5,231 nucleotides of DNA from JAYZDB01 sp036338025. GTDB lineage: Bacteria; Planctomycetota; UBA1135; UBA2386. Below are positions 1-5,231 of the stretch, one piece after another (position 1 is the stretch's first letter; each line of letters opens with the position of its first letter). Location: positions 1 to 5,231 of the forward strand of contig JAYZDB010000178.1 in NCBI GenBank assembly GCA_036338025.1. Direction: 5' to 3'. The notes under the pieces were generated by a model. That model saw nothing but the letters and a program-made list of their open reading frames with translations, was not told the origin of the DNA and ran no database searches. A program made the translations under genes and the position numbers.

Positions 1-1630
1 TGACATCCAAGCGTTTGCAACGTGGGCCGCGCAGATTGCCGGTGGGGATTGGTTGTGTCGCAGCTACTTCCATCCCTACATGGACTGGATGCAGGGCTAT
101 GCACCGATGGCGCAGTTTGAGGCGTGGTGGGGTGGTCAGGAGATCTACCACCAGAACCCGCTGTTCCCATACCTCCTGGCTATCAGCTACCTCGTGTCGG
201 GTGGTAGCAGCGTTCCCCTGCTGATCCTACAGGTCTTGCTCAGCACCTTCTCGGTGTTTCTGGTCTACGACCTGGCGCGTCGTTTTGTCGATGAGCGAGC
301 GGGTCTGGTGGCGGCCGGCCTGTTGGCGGTGTTTGCTCCGTCGGTGGTGTTTGATGCGCTGTTGTTGCGAGCGTCGTTGAATTCCTCTCTGACCCTGCTG
401 TCAGTTTGGTTGTTGCTGCGTCTCAAGGACCGCATGGATTGGCGGTTGGCGTTTGGTACCGGTGGGTGCATTGCTGCCAGCTTCATGCTTCGACCGACTG
501 GGCTGGCGTTGCTCGTCATCGGGCCACTGTTGCTCCTGCAGTTTGCCGAACTGCGGCAAGGGTGGCGGCGGTGGATTCCAGCCCTCGTCGCCGGAAGCGT
601 GCTGGTAATCGGTCCCTTCGTGGCCCGGAACCTGGTTGTTGGAGCACCGACTCTGGCGTTCTCCACGCGTGGCGCGGAGACCGTGATCCACTCAAACACC
701 AGGAGCGTTGACCCCGGGTTCATGAGGCTCCCCGCCGCAGAGCAATTCCGGCAGTACATGAACGACGGCAGTTCGTCGATGGCTGCGGCGATCATGATCT
801 CGATCGACTCTTGGCCCGGGGGTTCTGTGGGTTGGTGGCTGTGGCACGAGTGGCAGAAGACGATTTGTGTGTTCCGCGACTACGAGTACTCGAACAACAT
901 CAACTTCTACTTCTACCGTCGGGCGACACCCCCGCTGCAGTTCTTGCCCACCTTCGGGTGGTTTGTCGGCCTGGGCCTGGTCGGCCTCGTCCTGATTGCG
1001 GCGTATGGACGCCAGCGTCGCCTGGCACTGATTGGCCTGCTGGCCTTGGGGGCCTTATATCTTGGCGGGATCCTGGGCTTTGCCCTGGGTCGGTATCGCT
1101 TGCCGTTGGCAGTGATGATGACGATTCCTGCTGGCGCTGCTGTCAGCCTCGTGGCTGGTTTGCTGAGGTCGCGGAGTGGTCGCTCGATCGGTGTAGGTGT
1201 CACGGCCTTGGTTGTTGCCATCGGAGTTTCAGTTCTCTCCTTCACGGTCTACCCACAGCGCGTCTACTTCGACGAAAGCGACCGGGCTCTCCCGAAGATC
1301 CCGGGATTCCGGTCCTACTACGAGCGCAACGAGAGCCTGCGACCGCAGGAGTTCTTGTGGGCGGCTGACAACGCGTCCAAGCAGGGGGACAAGCAGACAG
1401 CGCTGCAGATCCTCGAGCGATACATCGATGAGGCTGAGGCGTTCTACGATGATGAGAGCGCTGCGGCGCGTGATTCCGACATCCGCTGTTGGGTATTCCT
1501 ACGGCAGAAGCGCGAGGCATGCTGTGCCGCAGTGGGCGCTGCCTTGATGGAGATCGGTGAGACGCAAAAGGCGGGAGAGTTGTTCAGGCAAGCCGAGGAC
1601 ATTCGACGGCAACTGGAACAGATGCGCTGA
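1..1630 (+). CDS. GT39/ArnT-like membrane glycosyltransferase with TPR-like C-terminal tail (5' partial)
   Basis: The frame is open to the left edge (first full codon at base 2), so the true start is outside; the TTG at 53 is internal. Residues here count from base 2 (542 in total). Proteins of this type are integral membrane enzymes that move a sugar from a polyprenyl-phosphate donor to lipid or protein on the outer face of the cytoplasmic membrane. What is seen: an Asp at residue 2 in an amphipathic DIQAF stretch, where this family places its first-loop acidic residue; HQNPLFPYLLA near 50-60, matching the family's PPLYP-type motif; about ten hydrophobic segments between 55 and 415; RPTGLALL near 164; and GRYRLPL near 363-369. 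A soluble tail from about 420 holds two TPR-like helical pairs (about 447-475 and 506-537). The acceptor cannot be told. The family is fairly sure; the exact subfamily is not. Confidence 0.8.
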   Translation, partial: DIQAFATWAAQIAGGDWLCRSYFHPYMDWMQGYAPMAQFEAWWGGQEIYHQNPLFPYLLAISYLVSGGSSVPLLILQVLLSTFSVFLVYDLARRFVDERAGLVAAGLLAVFAPSVVFDALLLRASLNSSLTLLSVWLLLRLKDRMDWRLAFGTGGCIAASFMLRPTGLALLVIGPLLLLQFAELRQGWRRWIPALVAGSVLVIGPFVARNLVVGAPTLAFSTRGAETVIHSNTRSVDPGFMRLPAAEQFRQYMNDGSSSMAAAIMISIDSWPGGSVGWWLWHEWQKTICVFRDYEYSNNINFYFYRRATPPLQFLPTFGWFVGLGLVGLVLIAAYGRQRRLALIGLLALGALYLGGILGFALGRYRLPLAVMMTIPAGAAVSLVAGLLRSRSGRSIGVGVTALVVAIGVSVLSFTVYPQRVYFDESDRALPKIPGFRSYYERNESLRPQEFLWAADNASKQGDKQTALQILERYIDEAEAFYDDESAAARDSDIRCWVFLRQKREACCAAVGAALMEIGETQKAGELFRQAEDIRRQLEQMR

Positions 1631-1748
1631 GGTCGTCGGTTCTGGGCTGGTTCTTGTCGGCCAGCGGGTCCCGGCCACTGTTGCTCGATTCCTTCTTGGG
1701 GTACAAAACACCTCCCTGCCGACTTTCTCCGCCTGCCCTCCCTGAGCA
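1631..1748 (+). promoter_or_regulatory. Intergenic gap before the carboxypeptidase, with a weak promoter-like pair
   Basis: This 118-base gap has no coding potential I trust. TTGCTC at 1681-1686 and TACAAA at 1702-1707 resemble -35 and -10 elements, but the 15-base spacer is short and the matches are partial. GCTGG (1646-1650) can pair with CCAGC (1661-1665) around a 10-base loop just after the glycosyltransferase stop, but no T-run follows, so it is a poor terminator. No purine-rich ribosome site precedes the ATG at 1749. The gap suggests separate transcription of the two plus-strand genes but does not prove it. Confidence 0.2.
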
Positions 1749-3533
1749 ATGTCCCATTTTCATTCTCGCATCGGACTCATCGGTTCTCTACTCGTTGTCA
1801 CGGCTGTACCGGCTCAGCAGAATCCAGGTACCTCGTATCATCTTCGATTTGACCACCCGGTGAGCAAGGTCACCGAACGGGCTCTGCGCGCCAGTTTCGA
1901 TATCGTGCCGGGCCCTGCTAACCGGCTCGATGTGATTCTCTCGCCGGCCGAGTATCCCGCCTTCCAGAAACTCGGGTATCGCACGACCCTGGTTGCGCGA
2001 GGCCGGCCGTTCCGGGATCTCGCAGAAATGCCGGACAGTCGTTACTACACCCCCGCAGAAATCGAAGCCAAGATCGACACCTACGTGGCGGCGTATCCGG
2101 CCTTGGCCAAGAAGATCGACTTGAGTCTCCTGTCGGGAGGTGCCAAGACTCACGAAGGCCGCTCGATGTTCGGACTCAAGGTCTCGGACAACGTTGCCTC
2201 CGATGAAGATGAGCCGGCGATCCTGCTCGCGAGTCAGCACCACGCGCGGGAACTCACCACGCCGATCATGCTGTTCACCGCGCTGGACAACATCCTCGGC
2301 GGCTACGCGACCAACCGCACGATCCGAAACGTCGTCAATGGCTATGAACTCGTCTTTGTGCCCTGTGTCAATCCAGATGGGGTCAATGCTGTCTGGACGC
2401 GGGATAACTACTGGCGCAAGAACATGCGCGGCGGATACGGCGTTGACCTGAATCGAAACTACCCGTTCTTGTGGGGTATGTGCGGGGCTTCTTCGAGTAC
2501 CAGGTCCCAGACCTACAAAGGCCCGTCGGCTGGCAGCGAGCCAGAGACCCGAACGATGATGGCGCTGCACCGCCTCTACCAGCCGGAGATGTACCTCGAC
2601 TTCCATTCCTCGGGGCGTGAGGTCCTGTTTACCTACGCGCCGTGTGCGACGGTGAGTTCGACGATCCGGACGTTTATTCAGGGCTATGCGGACCGGCTCC
2701 GGTCGCCGATGAGCTTCGCCACCCGTGCCCCGTCGGCGTCTGGGGAGGCGCCGGAGTTCCATTGGTCGAACGGTGGCGCGATGTCGTTTTTGACCGAGGT
2801 CAACACCAGTTTTCAGCCGGACTACAGTCTGGGGGTAGCCGAAGCAGCGCGGGTCTGGCCGGGAATCTTGGCTGCCCTGACCACCTGGCGCCCGGCCGTG
2901 CGCGGACACGTGACCTCGATCTACAAGAACCAACCGGTCGTTGCCACCATCACCTACACCCCCAATTCCTTCAGTCATGGTGAACAGTCCGCCAGCCGCA
3001 GTCGTGACGGACGGTTCGCTGTCTGGTTGCCGCGTGGCAACTACCAGATTCGATTTGCAGCGTCTGGTTACCGGACGGTCACCCGGTCGGTTTCCATCAC
3101 GACACCCGATCAGCCCAAGACCATGGATGTGGTCATGATCCCGAATATGGCGCCAGCCACCTTGACCAAGTCTGGCACCGATCGCTTGGGGACCACTTCG
3201 ACCCTGACCTACACGAGCACCAGCGATGCGAACGAACAATTCTGGATCGTCTTGTCTCTGGGCAACACGCCGGGTCTGGCTGTTGGTGCGGGTCGGACCA
3301 TTGGTCTCAACGCGGACGGCTTGTTTTTCTTCACCGCCGCCCCGAATACGCTGCTGCTCAACAACAGCGGTATCCTGCCGGCCACTGGCGCCGCGACGGC
3401 GCAATTCCACATCCCGAACATCGCTGAGTTGGTCGGACTGAAGCTGTACGCGGGTGGTATTACGTCTAATGCCGACTATCTGAACTTCGTGAAGAACTTC
3501 AGCCCGTCCCTGGCGATCACGTTGCGCAGATGA
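1749..3533 (+). CDS. Secreted M14 zinc carboxypeptidase with regulatory-like and planctomycete-type C-terminal domains
   Basis: A 594-residue exported metallopeptidase expected to remove C-terminal amino acids from peptides outside the cytoplasm. Residues 1-22 form a signal peptide: Arg7, hydrophobic 8-20, and a VPA site before Gln23. Residues 28-95 look like an M14 propeptide. The catalytic domain spans about 100-380. Zinc ligands are His165 and Glu168 (HARE) and His286 (LDFHSS). Arg227 (WRKNMR), Asn235-Arg236 (VDLNRNY) and Glu350 (SFLTEV) match carboxypeptidase A Arg127, Asn144-Arg145 and Glu270. The Tyr248 position appears to be Pro328. Residues 384-464 form a carboxypeptidase-regulatory-like beta-sandwich (DGRF at 420, LPRGNY at 427, GY at 440). 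Residues 478-594 resemble a C-terminal module known to me from planctomycete secreted proteins. An in-frame TGA two codons upstream makes ATG 1749 the first possible start, although no Shine-Dalgarno is visible. All key zinc ligands are present, so activity is likely; the substrate is unknown. Confidence 0.92.
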   Translation: MSHFHSRIGLIGSLLVVTAVPAQQNPGTSYHLRFDHPVSKVTERALRASFDIVPGPANRLDVILSPAEYPAFQKLGYRTTLVARGRPFRDLAEMPDSRYYTPAEIEAKIDTYVAAYPALAKKIDLSLLSGGAKTHEGRSMFGLKVSDNVASDEDEPAILLASQHHARELTTPIMLFTALDNILGGYATNRTIRNVVNGYELVFVPCVNPDGVNAVWTRDNYWRKNMRGGYGVDLNRNYPFLWGMCGASSSTRSQTYKGPSAGSEPETRTMMALHRLYQPEMYLDFHSSGREVLFTYAPCATVSSTIRTFIQGYADRLRSPMSFATRAPSASGEAPEFHWSNGGAMSFLTEVNTSFQPDYSLGVAEAARVWPGILAALTTWRPAVRGHVTSIYKNQPVVATITYTPNSFSHGEQSASRSRDGRFAVWLPRGNYQIRFAASGYRTVTRSVSITTPDQPKTMDVVMIPNMAPATLTKSGTDRLGTTSTLTYTSTSDANEQFWIVLSLGNTPGLAVGAGRTIGLNADGLFFFTAAPNTLLLNNSGILPATGAATAQFHIPNIAELVGLKLYAGGITSNADYLNFVKNFSPSLAITLRR

Positions 3534-3540
3534 TCGTGCC

Positions 3541-4152
3541 CTAGTTACGCAAGGCGGTCAGAAGCCGCTCGACCTCTCGGCCTGGTCGGGCGGCTCCGAG
3601 GATCGCCTGGCTGACCGCCACCCGCTGGCAGCCGAGTTCTCGAAGCGCAGGCAGGCGGTCTGCGGTGATTCCGCCGATGGCGTAGGTCGGCAGCGAGATG
3701 TTTTCAAAGACGGCGGAGAGGACCGAAGGCGGTAAGCCCGCCCGGTAGCCCTTTGTCGCGGTGGCATGGCAGGGTCCGATTCCGATGCAGTCGGCGTCAT
3801 CAGTGACCGCCTGTCTGGCTTGGGCGAGGTCGTGACTGCTGATCCCCAGTACCTGGTCGGCGCGCAAGCTCGCGCGGGCGAGGTCCGGCGCCATATCGTC
3901 CTGGCCGAGGTGTGCGCCGGCGACGCCGGGGCAGGACGCGGCGGCATGCACGTCGTTGTTCACGATCAATGGCACGCCGTACTCCCCGCATGCCATTGCG
4001 CATCGTTCGAGTTCCTCAGGCTCAACCGCCGGCGTCCGCCACTGCACGAGTCCGGTGCCGGCACGCAGGCACTCGTCCAGGGTCATCCACGGGTCCGTCG
4101 TACAGAGCGACGGGGTGAAGATGAGATAGAGGTCGCGATTGTGCCAGTCCAT
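3541..4152 (-). CDS. thiE: Thiamine phosphate synthase (ThiE-like)
   Basis: A 203-residue TIM-barrel protein. ThiE is cytoplasmic and joins HMP pyrophosphate to the thiazole phosphate, giving thiamine monophosphate. Motifs in order: LVQWRTP (35-41), LIVNND (62-67), AHLGQDD (80-86), GISSHD (103-108), GIGPCHATATKG (124-135) and AIGGIT (158-163). Compared from memory with B. subtilis ThiE, Gln57, Arg59, Asn92, Asp112, Ser130 and the TxTK phosphate loop are kept (Gln37, Arg39, Asn65, Asp86, Ser105, 131-134). Lys61 is Pro41, and the magnesium ligand Asp93 aligns with Asn66. The intact TxTK loop and GQDD favour ThiE over the TenI relatives. The start is firm: an in-frame TAA (4165-4167) lies four codons upstream, with no other start between. 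No good Shine-Dalgarno or TPP riboswitch is seen. Its stop is 7 bases from the convergent carboxypeptidase stop. The family is sure; full catalytic competence is slightly less so. Confidence 0.88.
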   Translation of the reverse strand: MDWHNRDLYLIFTPSLCTTDPWMTLDECLRAGTGLVQWRTPAVEPEELERCAMACGEYGVPLIVNNDVHAAASCPGVAGAHLGQDDMAPDLARASLRADQVLGISSHDLAQARQAVTDDADCIGIGPCHATATKGYRAGLPPSVLSAVFENISLPTYAIGGITADRLPALRELGCQRVAVSQAILGAARPGREVERLLTALRN

Positions 4153-4359
4153 CTCAGCTGGAGATTAGCGGATCGGTGGCGCTGGGGCTTTCTCCTCTAT
4201 AGATGTGAAGACTTCTCCCATGATTCCCGCCATGTTCGAGGATTCGCTCGCCATCAACCCCGTCAACGCCGGCGACCCCGGATCCTGCTGCGGGCGGCTG
4301 CGGCGCTCGCGGACGGTGAGACCGCCAGCGCGAGTAAGGCCTCTTGGCCTCATCTGGCT
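4153..4359 (-). other. Intergenic gap between the zinc-ribbon gene and thiE
   Basis: These 207 bases lie between two minus-strand genes. They hold the paired hairpin listed separately at 4324-4358 and no motif set I can call a TPP riboswitch. A minus-strand frame at 4353-4165 (62 codons, Arg/Pro-rich start, no recognisable family) stops in the same frame as thiE. A plus-strand frame at 4220-4363 (47 codons) also exists. Neither has a convincing ribosome site or familiar sequence. A GAGGAG on the minus strand (complement of 4191-4196) lies too far from the thiE start to serve it. Any thiE promoter would be here, but I cannot place it. Confidence 0.4.
4324..4358 (-). terminator. Two-tier hairpin just after the zinc-ribbon stop codon, possible terminator
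   Basis: On the minus strand, the stop of the zinc-ribbon gene (4360-4362) is followed at once by nested inverted repeats. The outer arms GCCAG/CTGGC lie at 4358-4354 and 4328-4324. The inner stem AGGCC/GGCCT lies at 4350-4346 and 4341-4337 around a 4-base loop (4345-4342). Both stems are perfect over five base pairs. The unpaired bases between the tiers differ in length (3 and 8), and no T-run follows. It may end or stabilise the transcript, but it is not a classic intrinsic terminator. Confidence 0.3.
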
Positions 4360-4551
4360 CTAGCTACCTGTGTTGCCCCAGCGGCGCTTTTGCAGGTCTT
4401 CGCCAAAGCTGTCGCGGTCGGCCTTTGAGAACAGACGAACCTGGGCACCGCACTCGGCGCAGAAGGAGTGGTTGACGCTCAGGAGGTAGCGCCGGTAGCT
4501 GTTGCACTTGTCGCACCACTTCTTGTCGTTGTTGAAGTCGTTCTTGCTCAT
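4360..4551 (-). CDS. Small zinc-ribbon protein of unknown function
   Basis: A 63-residue protein with two CxxC knuckles, Cys13-Cys16 (KWCDKCN) and Cys31-Cys34 (SFCAECG), 14 residues apart. This is the layout of a single zinc ribbon binding one metal through four cysteines. Between them is a conserved-looking RRYLLSVNHS segment, followed by VRLFSKAD and a charged C-terminal helix-like stretch (about 44-58, ending at Trp58). The first eleven residues are polar and Asn/Asp/Lys-rich, with no signal peptide or membrane segment, so it should be cytoplasmic. I recall similar small proteins in planctomycete genomes, always without assigned function. An AGGAA element six bases upstream of ATG 4551 supports the start. 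Zinc ribbons of this kind often contact nucleic acids or protein partners; which applies here cannot be read from sequence. It is not visibly tied to queG or thiE beyond orientation. Confidence 0.8.
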   Translation of the reverse strand: MSKNDFNNDKKWCDKCNSYRRYLLSVNHSFCAECGAQVRLFSKADRDSFGEDLQKRRWGNTGS

Positions 4552-4555
4552 GTCT

Positions 4556-4560
4556 TTCCT
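4556..4560 (-). promoter_or_regulatory. Ribosome binding site of the zinc-ribbon gene
   Basis: The minus strand reads AGGAAAGAC directly before the ATG, placing AGGAA four bases from the start codon. It is the only convincing Shine-Dalgarno-like element in front of a gene in this window, and it favours ATG 4551 as the start. Confidence 0.5.
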
Positions 4561-4609
4561 AGCCCCTTGGTGGTCGTTGTTGTTCCGGAAGGCCGCGCCA
4601 GCCGGCGGT

Positions 4610-4637
4610 CAGTTAGTAGCAACAGAGTTGCCAACTG
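4610..4637. repeat. Nested inverted repeat upstream of the zinc-ribbon gene
   Basis: Outer arms CAGTT (4610-4614) and AACTG (4633-4637) flank inner arms GCAAC (4619-4623) and GTTGC (4627-4631), with a 3-base centre. The intervening bases are asymmetric (AGTA on one side, one C on the other). Ten base pairs could form in all. It lies about 60-85 bases before the zinc-ribbon ATG, so it could be an operator dyad or a hairpin in the leader RNA. The function is unproven. Confidence 0.4.
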
Positions 4638-4741
4638 CCCGTCGAAATCCCCAGCGGCTCGGCAACCCCGATGGCAAGGCTGAAACGCTGCGGTCAGGGA
4701 CGCGATCCGTCGGGGCGTGACGAAGGGTCGGAGTGTGGATT

Positions 4742-4864
4742 CCGATCGACACGGGGAGTCGAATCGGGTCTCACACAAGCCCATCGGGTCCGGAACCCAC
4801 GCTGCAATCGGAGGTTTGGGAAAGGTGTCGACCTCGATCGACATGGGGCGTCAGATCGACACGG
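4742..4864. repeat. Short direct repeats GATCGACAYGG between queG and the zinc-ribbon gene
   Basis: GATCGACAYGG occurs three times in the same orientation, at 4744-4754, 4836-4846 and 4854-4864 (Y is T only in the middle copy). The first two copies extend to an 18-base unit, CGATCGACAYGGGGMGTC (4743-4760 and 4835-4852), matching at 16 of 18 bases. The third diverges after GG. ATCGGGTC is also repeated 20 bases apart (4763-4770, 4783-4790), and GTCGA/TCGAC (4827-4831, 4838-4842) form a small dyad overlapping the second copy. The spacing is irregular, so this is neither a CRISPR array nor a tandem repeat. Protein-binding sites or a degenerate dispersed repeat are possible. Confidence 0.5.
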
Positions 4865-4885
4865 AATGCGCTACGAACGCGACGC

Positions 4886-5231
4886 TCAACCGGACGTCTG
4901 CAGTGCGTTGCGAATCTCCTCGACGACCCGCTCATCGGGTTCTTTGGCGAGGTGGTCTGACAGCTGTTCCCGCTGGGTGCGCAAGCTTCCCAGGGCCCAG
5001 GCGGCATGGCCGCGGACAATCGGGTCCGGGTCGTCTAGCGCGGCTGCCAGCACCGGACCGGCGCTGGCATCGCCGAGGTTGCCCAACACGACCGCCGCGT
5101 TGCGTCGGAGACCACTGCGGGTGGCGCGTCGCATGGCGGTGCCGACCCATTGCTCTTGGTAATCCTCTTCGCTGAGTTGCAAGACGCCGACGAGGTCGAA
5201 GGTCTCGAGTACCTTGTGCGGTTGCATGTCC
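4886..5231 (-). CDS. queG: Epoxyqueuosine reductase, C-terminal part (5' end outside window)
   Basis: The visible 114 codons are the 3' end of a frame still open at the right edge. QueG is a cytoplasmic cobalamin and [4Fe-4S] enzyme that reduces epoxyqueuosine to queuosine at the wobble base of certain tRNAs, the last step of queuosine synthesis. The segment carries the family's C-terminal signature: a short LQLSEEDY helix, then GTAMRRATRSGLRRNAAVVL and GNLGD, matching the GS-RR-RN-A-ALGN pattern of E. coli QueG. HEAT-like helical pairs follow (about residues 40-80 and 80-110, including VRGHAAWALGSL). The iron-sulfur and cobalamin regions lie upstream and are not visible, so integrity cannot be judged. 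The ATG at 5227 is internal to the protein, not the start. A generic HEAT-repeat protein is the alternative, but the RNAA-LGN context makes QueG much more likely. Confidence 0.85.
   Translation of the reverse strand, partial: DMQPHKVLETFDLVGVLQLSEEDYQEQWVGTAMRRATRSGLRRNAAVVLGNLGDASAGPVLAAALDDPDPIVRGHAAWALGSLRTQREQLSDHLAKEPDERVVEEIRNALQTSG

Larger units (their letters stand above)
4552..4885 (-). other. 334-base non-coding gap between queG and the zinc-ribbon gene
   Basis: No recognisable gene lies here. The longest minus-strand frame (4844-4548, 98 codons) overlaps the zinc-ribbon start as ATGA, but its composition is Pro/Arg/Thr-rich with no family I recognise. Plus-strand frames here run into the queG antisense strand and look like shadows. 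What the gap does hold is short repeats (4742-4864) and a nested dyad (4610-4637), each listed separately. The promoter of the zinc-ribbon gene is probably in this stretch, but no good -35/-10 pair stands out. No tRNA-like fold was found. Confidence 0.5.

Noticed and set aside
1788..3410. 540-codon open frame on the minus strand opposite the carboxypeptidase.
   Set aside because: The plus strand has an unmistakable M14 peptidase with signal peptide and catalytic residues. The antisense translation is Arg/Gly/His-rich and has no family look; long antisense frames are common in GC-rich genes.
4140..4160. Minus-strand GCTGAGATG at the thiE start, resembling the CTGAGA box of a TPP riboswitch.
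   Set aside because: It overlaps the start codon, and the downstream THI-box bases (ACCTGATCTGG..., GCGTAGGGA type) are absent, so no riboswitch can form.
4165..4353. 62-codon minus-strand frame in the same frame as thiE, separated from it by TAA and four codons.
   Set aside because: ThiE is already full length without it, the sequence is Arg/Pro-rich and unfamiliar, and no ribosome site is seen. I do not read it as a broken N-terminal fusion.
4220..4363. 47-codon plus-strand frame starting MIPAMFEDSL between thiE and the zinc-ribbon gene.
   Set aside because: There is no ribosome site, it becomes Arg/Pro-rich after codon 25, and no family is recognised.
3766..4428. 220-codon plus-strand frame opposite thiE and part of the zinc-ribbon gene.
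   Set aside because: It is antisense to two genes with clear motifs and has no recognisable domain or ribosome site.
4750..4775. Minus-strand ATTCGACTCC, resembling a tRNA T-arm.
   Set aside because: The flanking bases do not pair as a T-stem, and no acceptor, D or anticodon arms are found around it.
4742..4864. Possible CRISPR or tandem repeat array.
   Set aside because: The copies are short and imperfect, only three in number, and spaced 92 and 18 bases apart.
1..5231. Defence system, prophage or mobile-element content.
   Set aside because: No transposase, integrase, nuclease or toxin-like gene and no terminal inverted repeats were seen; all confident genes are envelope or housekeeping functions.

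Overview
The window reads as an ordinary chromosomal stretch of a GC-rich bacterium (roughly 60% G+C by eye). The best lineage clue is the secreted carboxypeptidase. Its last ~115 residues resemble a C-terminal module I associate with secreted proteins of Planctomycetota. The opening of the membrane glycosyltransferase and a 63-residue zinc-ribbon protein also look planctomycete-like. This assignment comes from memory of protein style, not from a search, and is moderate at best.

Layout. Bases 1-1630 (+) hold the 3' part of a multi-spanning GT39/ArnT-like glycosyltransferase with a soluble TPR-like tail; its start lies left of the window. After a 118-base gap, 1749-3533 (+) encodes a complete exported M14 zinc carboxypeptidase: signal peptide, propeptide-like region, catalytic domain, carboxypeptidase-regulatory-like domain and the lineage-type C-terminal module. 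Its stop lies 7 bases from the stop of a convergent minus-strand group. Read in its own direction, that group is queG (epoxyqueuosine reductase, C-terminal part only, 5231-4886), a 334-base non-coding gap, the zinc-ribbon protein (4551-4360), a 207-base gap, then thiE (thiamine phosphate synthase, 4152-3541).

The genes do not form an obvious pathway. The left half is envelope and export biology (lipid-linked sugar transfer, extracellular peptide degradation). The right half is housekeeping (tRNA queuosine modification, thiamine synthesis) plus an uncharacterised zinc-ribbon protein. The minus-strand gaps are large enough that queG, the zinc-ribbon gene and thiE may be transcribed separately.

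I found no mobile element, CRISPR array, tRNA, rRNA or recognisable riboswitch, and no new multigene system. The points most worth checking are the substitutions at two conserved ThiE active-site positions, the carboxypeptidase's missing Tyr248 equivalent and its C-terminal module, the zinc-ribbon protein, and a set of short direct repeats plus a nested dyad between queG and the zinc-ribbon gene.
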